NCBI GenBank assembly: GCA_002729295.1
Contig: PBTU01000149.1
Location: 1 to 18,347, forward strand
Reading direction: 5' to 3'
DNA length: 18,347 nucleotides
From: Verrucomicrobiales bacterium
GTDB lineage: Bacteria > Verrucomicrobiota > Verrucomicrobiia > Verrucomicrobiales > Akkermansiaceae
Numbering within the stretch: position 1 is the stretch's first letter; the number at the start of each line of letters is the position of its first letter. Shown one piece after another: positions 1 through 4,356 of the stretch. The position numbers and the translations under genes were made by a program. The notes under the pieces are model-generated. The model was given only the letters and a program-made list of their open reading frames with translations. It made no database searches and had not been told where the DNA came from.

Positions 1-222
1 CCGGTAAAGGGGGCATCCAGGTAAAAGATTCCCTGGGCCTTGCCATTAATCGTGCCGGCGACCGGTGTGAGCGGCACGTCATTATAGGTGATGACGGTTG
101 GCCCCGGCCCGGAGAGTTCGGAGCTGAGAGCGACGATGAGCTTGTCGGCCGTCGCGCCGGCATCGAATGAGAGCGTGTAAGGGTTGCTCTCGAGCGGGGA
201 GGCGGGCGAGCCTGTGTCCACA
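1..222. repeat. Duplicated gene segment, left copy (matches 952-1173)
   Basis: Bases 1-222 align without gaps to 952-1173 at a constant offset of 951 bases. By hand I count 16 mismatches, about 93 percent identity. The stretch 83-206 is almost unchanged, while the signal-peptide parts of the two genes differ. This is a tandem paralogue pair with a patch of unusually high identity, as expected after recent duplication or gene conversion. Confidence 0.9.
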
Positions 223-338
223 ATCACGCCAGAAGCCTGATTGAGGACGGTGACCGGCACCGCAGCGACCGGAGACAACAGGGCGACCGAGGCTAGTGCC
301 GCCAGCGCGGCGAAAGAAAGGAGGGTTTCGCGATTCAT
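1..338 (-). CDS. PEP-CTERM-type exported protein, N-terminal part (runs off the window)
   Basis: An open frame runs from the ATG complementary to 336-338 to the window edge without a stop, so only the first 112 residues are visible. It begins with a signal peptide (MNRETLLSF, then an Ala/Leu-rich core ending near SPVAA). The following mature part closely matches the N-terminal half of the complete PEP-CTERM protein encoded just upstream at 513-1283, including SNPYT, DAGATADKLIVAL and SELSGPGPT. The C-terminal sorting signal lies outside the window; that this is a PEP-CTERM protein is inferred from the paralogue. The two genes lie in the same orientation, about 175 bp apart. No good Shine-Dalgarno is seen before the ATG. 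A 26-bp palindrome lies 55 bp upstream and could be its operator. Function unknown, probably a surface or matrix protein sorted by an exosortase. Confidence 0.85.
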   Translation of the reverse strand, partial: MNRETLLSFAALAALASVALLSPVAAVPVTVLNQASGVIVDTGSPASPLESNPYTLSFDAGATADKLIVALSSELSGPGPTVITYNDVPLTPVAGTINGKAQGIFYLDAPFT

Positions 339-392
339 GGACTTTTTTTGAAGAGGTTCTCTGTGAGGTGAAAGCTTGTTCGGAAATAAGTT

Positions 393-418
393 GGTCAATA
401 ACTGCGCAGTCATTGACC
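393..418. promoter_or_regulatory. 26-bp near-perfect palindrome, possible operator
   Basis: The half-sites GGTCAATAACTGC and GCAGTCATTGACC are reverse complements except for one position, with no spacer. The palindrome lies in the gap between the two PEP-CTERM genes, 55 bp upstream of the start at 338. Its size and symmetry fit a binding site for a dimeric regulator. With no loop it is a poor RNA hairpin. Which regulator would bind is unknown. Confidence 0.45.
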
Positions 419-488
419 TACCACCAAGGCGGACGAGCAGGCAGCGCCCAACAAGTCGCTATCAGCTTGCAGGGGGGACTGGACAAAC

Positions 489-508
489 ACCACGATTCAA
501 ATCGGTGG
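489..508 (-). terminator. Weak stem-loop after the PEP-CTERM gene
   Basis: CGAT (493-496) and ATCG (501-504) form a stem with a TCAA loop. It can be lengthened by three pairs around a bulged G. It starts a few bases after the stop codon at 513-515 in the minus direction, and the following minus-strand sequence is only moderately T-rich. It may be a weak terminator for the gene at 513-1283. Confidence 0.25.
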
Positions 509-512
509 CTCC

Positions 513-1283
513 CTATTGCCTGCGGCGGCGAATGAGAGCAAGGACACCAAGACCAAGAAGGGCGGCGGAGGAGGGCTCCGGGATAGGGGAGGGGGAGAAC
601 GCTGCGGCAGCCGTAGCGTTGCTGCTAGGATTGGTCTGGTCATAGGTGATCGTCAGCGGAGCGGCGGCGACGCCGTTCAGGTAGGCCGCGGCACCATCGG
701 CCGATCCGATATTACCACTTGTGTAGAGTTGGGTGTGGCCTGAGGGAACGGTCGGAACATTCCCCGCATTGGATGCGTAGTTCGACATGACGAAGCTGTC
801 CGCGACGCTTGGGGTGAGAGATGTCGAGAGCCCGGCAGAAGCGTTGCCCACATCGACGCCGGAAGCAGAGCCGGAGATCGAGGTCACCCCGAAGCCGATA
901 CCATTTACCACGTTGAAACCAGTCATGTTGATGACCAGATCGGCGGCTCCACCGGTGAAGGGGGCATCCAAGTAAAAGATTCCCTGAGCTTTGCCATTAA
1001 TCGTACCGGCGACAGGTGTAAGTACCACTTCATTATAAGTGACGACGGTTGGCCCCGGCCCGGAGAGTTCGGAGCTGAGAGCGACGATGAGCTTGTCGGC
1101 CGTCGCGCCGGCATCGAATGAGAACGTATAAGGGTTGCTCTCGAGCGGGGAGGCGGGCGTGCCTGTGTCCACAACTCCGCTGAAGTCCGAATTGACCACG
1201 GAAATGGCTGCTTGAGCCGAGATGATGGTGAGGGCGATCGCGAGTAGCGCGGCGAGGGCAGGAAACGTGGATTTTTTGTTCAT
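513..1283 (-). CDS. PEP-CTERM sorting domain-containing exported protein
   Basis: A complete 256-residue protein. Residues 1-25 form a signal peptide (MNKKSTF, then a hydrophobic Ala/Leu/Ile stretch ending in SAQA). The middle is Gly/Ala/Ser/Thr-rich and predicted beta-rich, without a recognised enzyme motif. The last ~24 residues are a textbook PEP-CTERM signal: PIPEPSSAALLGLG, a short hydrophobic helix, then the basic tail RRRRQ. In this family an exosortase recognises the tail, cleaves it, and the protein is exported to the envelope or extracellular matrix. Exosortase is not in the window. A paralogue sits directly downstream (1-338). No Shine-Dalgarno precedes the ATG at 1283, but an 8-bp inverted repeat lies about 25-65 bp upstream. 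Molecular role unknown. Confidence 0.92.
   Translation of the reverse strand: MNKKSTFPALAALLAIALTIISAQAAISVVNSDFSGVVDTGTPASPLESNPYTFSFDAGATADKLIVALSSELSGPGPTVVTYNEVVLTPVAGTINGKAQGIFYLDAPFTGGAADLVINMTGFNVVNGIGFGVTSISGSASGVDVGNASAGLSTSLTPSVADSFVMSNYASNAGNVPTVPSGHTQLYTSGNIGSADGAAAYLNGVAAAPLTITYDQTNPSSNATAAAAFSPSPIPEPSSAALLGLGVLALIRRRRQ
952..1173. repeat. Duplicated gene segment, right copy (matches 1-222)
   Basis: Partner of the segment at 1-222, inside the N-terminal half of the complete PEP-CTERM gene. Beyond this block similarity falls off sharply toward the signal peptide (for example the bases after 1180), so the conservation is patchy and not uniform along the gene. Confidence 0.9.
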
Positions 1284-1308
1284 GATATTTTTAATGGTGA
1301 CAAAGTTT

Positions 1309-1346
1309 GAGAAGATCTAAGAAGATCCCTTGTCAGAAATCTTCTC
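1309..1346. promoter_or_regulatory. Inverted repeat upstream of the PEP-CTERM gene
   Basis: Perfect 8-base arms GAGAAGAT (1309-1316) and ATCTTCTC (1339-1346) are separated by 22 bases. They lie 26-63 bp upstream of the start codon at 1283. The left arm overlaps GAAGATC, repeated at 1321-1327. It may be a regulator site or a 5'-UTR stem; there is no direct evidence for either. Confidence 0.25.
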
Positions 1347-1750
1347 GCGAAATTCCCCGTTGAGGGTCTGCGTAAGTCAGGGGGCAAAGTCGATTGAATA
1401 CGAGGCCCGATTGCTAGAATATTTTGATTTTTCTAAAAATGGACCTGTCTTCAAAAAAACAGGTTCCGGACAGATTGTTGCTGCTTGGTTTACTATCGGA
1501 GGGTTCAGCCGCTCAGCCAATGGATCCTTTCGGGCTGTTCGGGGACTTCACCACAGAGGATACAGAGCGAGGAAAGAAGAGCTGATCGTGGCAATGCGGG
1601 CTGAAAATCTGGGCTCTCATTCCATAGAAATCGTGCTAAAGTCTTCTGACTTCGGTGAAATTTGGAGCTAATCAAAGACGTTTCCCGCCGTAATCCTCCG
1701 CAACAGCCAAACCAAGGCACCATCTCAGTCCCTCTTTCCCCCGCAGCTTC

Positions 1751-1820
1751 CCTTCTCTCTCTCCGATCTCTTTGACAAATTCCATGGGGACACCCCGCAA
1801 AAAGCAAACTTCCAGCAGTT
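1751..1820. repeat. Dispersed direct repeat, copy A
   Basis: This block matches 3041-3110 at a constant offset of 1290. In the core 1761-1820 versus 3051-3110 I count 50 of 60 identical bases, with ungapped runs such as CTCCGATCTC and AAAGCAAACT. Copy A abuts the start of the M23-like gene at 1825 and copy B lies about 250 bp after its end. On the minus strand both copies keep a similar reading frame (VCF-x-RGVPM...EIGE). Confidence 0.8.
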
Positions 1821-1824
1821 GGAT

Positions 1825-2793
1825 ATGAAAAAAAGAATCGTGATTTTTCTAGCTCTCGTTTCGTCTTTTCTGTGTTCCCGATCACAGGAACTAACGACAG
1901 AAATAACTGAGATCACAGATCACGGTATCTACTACTCTAATTCAAACGGTAATCTCTTTGTTGGATTGGATTACAGCGAGTCCTTGGACGGCAACAACTG
2001 GCATGATGCCGAAGCGACGGGAATGATTGTCTATCAAGCTGCAGCACACGGATCCTTTGAGGTGCCTGTTTTGCTCTTGAGTCAACAATACCCAAAACTG
2101 TTTTTCCGGACGAAAGTGTCTGAATCAACAATTGGCACCTGGATCCCCTATTCAGGAGATATCCCTCAATTCGTCAGCCATGATTATATCGATCTCGATA
2201 AGATTGAATATGTCTCGAAATTCCGCTCCGGCTCCGGACATGATTATTCAGATGATTACGAAACATGCCGAAGCATGAAGCACTATTATCATCCGAATTC
2301 GAGCGTCCCGGATTGGACAAGTGTTAATATCTATTCCCCTGTCGATGGAACAGTTGTCGACCTGAGTGTTTCCAATGGCACAAGAGTCACGATTCAGTCC
2401 TCCCTGAACCCTGCATACCAATTCATTATTTTCCATGCTGAGATCCTGCCGGAAATCATAAAGGGCTATGAAGTCACCGCCGGTGAACACATTGGCAATC
2501 ACGCCAACAATTCAACTATTTCCGATATCGCCGTCAGGATCTTCACCCTGCATGACGGAATGCCCAAGCAGCAGCTGGTCTCATATTTCGATGTCATGAC
2601 GGATAGCTTGTTCAGCGACTATCAGGCGCGGGGATTACAAAATAGAGCCGATGCCATTATCAGCGCTGAAGATCGCGAAAATGATCCTCTCAACTGCAAC
2701 GGTGAGGAATTTCAGCTGACTGAAGGAGAGACGATGCATCCAGATGGAGGATTTGGATCATTAGCGAATAAATTCTATTTAAATGAGCCTTGA
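1825..2793 (+). CDS. Secreted M23/lysostaphin-like metallopeptidase-fold protein
   Basis: A 322-residue protein. I start it at the ATG at 1825; a TTG two codons earlier is less likely. A signal peptide covers residues 1-20 (KKR, then hydrophobic IVIFLALVSSFLC). Residues ~36-97 form a beta-rich segment ending FFRTKV, a type seen in verrucomicrobial exported proteins. Residues ~130-240 resemble an M23 (LytM/lysostaphin) fold: HDYSD matches the HxxxD zinc motif (H139, D143), followed by IYSPVDGTV (169-177), then IIFHAEI (H204) and VTAGEHIGNH (217-226). The usual final HxH motif is reduced to a single His, so activity is uncertain. Peptidoglycan hydrolysis or a non-catalytic envelope role is possible. 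No Shine-Dalgarno is evident. The gene looks more AT-rich than its neighbours and lies between two direct-repeat copies, which hints at acquisition. Confidence 0.75.
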   Translation: MKKRIVIFLALVSSFLCSRSQELTTEITEITDHGIYYSNSNGNLFVGLDYSESLDGNNWHDAEATGMIVYQAAAHGSFEVPVLLLSQQYPKLFFRTKVSESTIGTWIPYSGDIPQFVSHDYIDLDKIEYVSKFRSGSGHDYSDDYETCRSMKHYYHPNSSVPDWTSVNIYSPVDGTVVDLSVSNGTRVTIQSSLNPAYQFIIFHAEILPEIIKGYEVTAGEHIGNHANNSTISDIAVRIFTLHDGMPKQQLVSYFDVMTDSLFSDYQARGLQNRADAIISAEDRENDPLNCNGEEFQLTEGETMHPDGGFGSLANKFYLNEP

Positions 2794-2967
2794 GGAGGTT
2801 GCCGCCCCTTCCTCGCACCCTGGTTCCTGCACCGTGATGCGGGTGTGTGTGGGATGGTGCGTCCCATTACAAAACTAGCACCTTTCCGGAATAGGTTGGA
2901 AATCTGGTTTCTGCCGCAAGCTCCTGCCAAAGGCAGTCCCTTCAATCCTGGGAGGTGGTCGGATCCG

Positions 2968-3075
2968 TTACTCTGGAAGCTTAGCGTGAGCTCCGTCGCA
3001 GAACGGGGAATTCCCGGTTCGTTTGCACAGGCAACCCCCTTTCTCCTTCTCTCCGATCTCCTCAACAACGTCCAT
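2968..3075 (-). pseudogene. CDGSH iron-sulfur domain micro-frame or gene remnant
   Basis: From the ATG complementary to 3073-3075 this frame encodes only 35 residues, ending CLCKRTGNSPFCDGAHAKL plus PE. It is an exact match to the CDGSH 2Fe-2S signature C-x-C-x2-[ST]-x3-P-x-C-D-G-[SAT]-H: three Cys and one His ligand are all present. CDGSH (mitoNEET-type) proteins or domains are normally about 60 residues or more, so this could be a truncated gene end, a very small protein, or a domain that lost its N-terminus. The frame stays open upstream to 3237, but that part (Pro-rich, no motif) is not convincing. The upstream part overlaps repeat copy B; the matching frame in copy A lacks the cysteines. 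A chance match of this length is unlikely but cannot be excluded. Confidence 0.4.
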
Positions 3076-3110
3076 AGGGACACCCCGAAAAAAGCAAACT
3101 CCTAGCAGTA
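3041..3110. repeat. Dispersed direct repeat, copy B
   Basis: Partner of 1751-1820 (50 of 60 bases identical in the core 3051-3110). It includes the start region of the CDGSH micro-frame on the minus strand. The shared part stops at the codons before the cysteines, so the similarity covers the leader and the first ~10 codons only. Confidence 0.8.
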
Positions 3111-3288
3111 ATACTAGTGCGGGCTTTGCACGGTCATGAGGGCCTGGAAGGAACGTCGCGTGGATGGGCCCAGGGCGAAGTGGCGGCGGATCGATGATGG
3201 ATTCGATGATAGAGTATGCCGATGATGAGAAATGCAACTCGTGGACTTGGATGTTTCTTTATTAGGAGGCGGCTGATAGGGTTGGAAG

Positions 3289-4269
3289 ATGACAGCGAGA
3301 TTGGCGATGGCGATTATAGGCTTGGCGATAGGGCCGCTCCTTGGAGGAGTGAAGGAAGCACGGGAATTGATCAGTAAGTCCAAGAGGAACGATGTGGAGG
3401 TGATGAAGGTGTTCGATCTGGTAAAGAATGATTTGACTGAGGAAGGAGTGGCGGAGGTCATCGGCTGGGTGATCGAGAATGGCTTCGCTCAAGAGAGGAA
3501 GCGAGTGGGAGAGGTGATTTGGAAGCTCCCGAAGAATGATCAGTTGATGTTGAAGTATGTCCGGATTTTGAGTTTCTATGGGGAGAAGGAGCAGTTGGAG
3601 GAAGTCACTGGGAAGTTGCCCAAAGGGAGGGTTCATCAGGAAGCGAGATTTCGCCTTGCCTTGACAGTGGCTGAGGATGCACAGCGGAATCTAACTCTGA
3701 ATGATGACGAACGTGCGGCGAGAAATCAGGAGGCCAAGACGATCCTGGAGAAGCTGGAGAAGGAAGAGGGAGTCAATGAGTTTGTGGAGAAATGGGTCGC
3801 GGACTTGAAGTATAAGATCACTCATTTGGTAGTGGGATGTGAAGCCCCCGAAATTGAAGGTGTCGATTCTGAAGGGAAGAAAATCACCCTAAGTGAATAC
3901 CGGGGCAAGGTCGTGCTTCTGCCCTTTTGGGGAATGTGGTGAGGCCCATGCCGTGGCATGCTTCCATTCGAGCGGTCGCTCGTTGAGAAGTGGAAAGGCG
4001 AGCCCTTTGCCTTGGTTGGAGTGAACACCGATCCTCCGAAAACGCTCTCGAAGTATGTCAAGAATGGCACGATTACCTGGCGTAATTTCCGGGACGAAAA
4101 AGTGGGTGGCCCGATCTCCAGCAAGTGGGACATCGCCGGTTGGCCGACAATCTACATCATCGATCACAAAGGAGTGATCAGACATGTGAGCCAGGTGAAG
4201 GGAGATCTTGATATGGCGTTAACCAAGCTAATTATGGAAGCCAAGGCGGAGCTTGGAGAGAGAAAGTGA
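3289..4269 (+). CDS. Thioredoxin-like (TlpA/redoxin) protein with in-frame TGA at the active site; candidate selenoprotein
   Basis: One frame runs from ATG 3289 to TGA 4267-4269, interrupted only by TGA at 3940-3942 (codon 218). Residues 1-~22 look like a signal peptide. Residues ~25-175 are charged and probably helical. The thioredoxin fold starts near 180: CEAPEIEGVD, LSEYRGKVVLLPFWGMW, then TGA, then GPCRGMLPFERSLVEKW; cis-Pro286 lies in GWPTIYIID. In this family the motif is W-C-G-P-C, so TGA replaces exactly the nucleophilic Cys while the resolving Cys221 remains. Downstream codons keep full family character with no frameshift. Selenocysteine (U-G-P-C) fits best, supported by a SECIS-like hairpin at 3961-3990. 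The alternative is a recent Cys-to-stop mutation or sequencing error. Read through, the protein has 326 residues; stopped, it loses the active site. AGGAGG at 3264-3269 is distant (19 nt) from the ATG; no upstream start is possible because of an in-frame TAG at 3277. Confidence 0.8.
3940..3942 (+). other. Putative selenocysteine codon (UGA) at residue 218
   Basis: The codons around it read Phe-Trp-Gly-Met-Trp-TGA-Gly-Pro-Cys-Arg. A single base change from TGC or TGT would give the standard thioredoxin WCGPC motif. The frame before (217 codons) and after (108 codons) is open and clearly the same domain. Automatic annotation would split this gene in two, with a false second start at ATG 3958. 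Confidence 0.65.
3961..3990 (+). promoter_or_regulatory. SECIS-like hairpin downstream of the UGA
   Basis: CGAGC (3969-3973) pairs with GCTCG (3978-3982) around a GGUC tetraloop (3974-3977). A lower stem CTTC (3961-3964)/GAAG (3987-3990) is separated from it by a symmetric 4x4 internal loop. The apical loop starts 31 nt after the UGA. As I recall, bacterial SECIS elements lie within the coding sequence with the apical loop about 16-37 nt after the UGA and a G among its first two bases; E. coli fdhF has a GGUCU loop. A second hairpin (3947-3951/3956-3960, loop CGTG) lies closer to the UGA. Not proven to bind SelB. Confidence 0.45.
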
Positions 4270-4322
4270 GACGAAGGCGGGGAAGTGGGCCGCGCCTTAT
4301 GATCGCGGGCATTCAGCCCACC

Positions 4323-4350
4323 TTGACAGGTGTTGTTAGGACTCTAATAT
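4323..4350 (+). promoter_or_regulatory. Consensus sigma70-type promoter, probably leaderless start
   Basis: TTGACA (4323-4328, perfect -35) and TAATAT (4345-4350, -10-like) are separated by 16 bases. Only six bases separate the -10 from the ATG at 4357, so transcription would begin at or next to the A of the start codon. No Shine-Dalgarno is present, which fits a leaderless mRNA. A GTGGGC/GCCCAC stem (4285-4290, 4316-4321) just upstream could end the preceding transcript. Confidence 0.5.
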
Positions 4351-4356
4351 TCGAGA

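Larger units (their letters stand above)
1284..1824. other. 541-bp gap: 5' region of the PEP-CTERM gene, repeats, no convincing gene
   Basis: The gap separates divergent genes at 1283 (minus) and 1825 (plus). It holds an 8-bp inverted repeat (GAGAAGAT 1309-1316, ATCTTCTC 1339-1346) overlapping a GAAGATC direct repeat, upstream of the PEP-CTERM gene. A stem-loop (ACCTGT 1443-1448, ACAGGT 1459-1464) has an A-rich loop. At 1547-1577 there is a purine-rich CACCACAGAGGATACAGAG word resembling low-complexity intergenic repeats of many bacteria. At 1751-1820 lies the left copy of the direct repeat that recurs at 3041-3110. Open frames here (for example 1330-1671) read like translated repeat and have no domain. 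Confidence 0.6.
2794..3288. other. 495-bp gap with repeat copy B and a CDGSH-like micro-frame
   Basis: There is no long gene. The gap contains a short CTGCC-AAA-GGCAG hairpin (2924-2936), a minus-strand micro-frame ending in a CDGSH motif (2968-3075), repeat copy B (3041-3110), and a GTGC...GCAC hairpin around GGGCTTT (3117-3131). The right end provides the leader of the gene at 3289, including AGGAGG at 3264-3269. The stretch 2794-2960 has no feature I recognise. Confidence 0.6.

Noticed and set aside
1330..1671. 113-codon plus-strand open frame
   Set aside because: It spans a repeat-like purine-rich tract (HHRGYRARKEE in translation), has no domain, no ribosome site and overlaps the regulatory region of the divergent gene.
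3958..4269. Separate small thioredoxin-like gene starting at ATG 3958
   Set aside because: It is in the same frame as the upstream part, and its first codons are the middle of the redoxin active-site helix (GPCRGMLPFE). It is the read-through part of the TGA-containing gene, not an independent gene.
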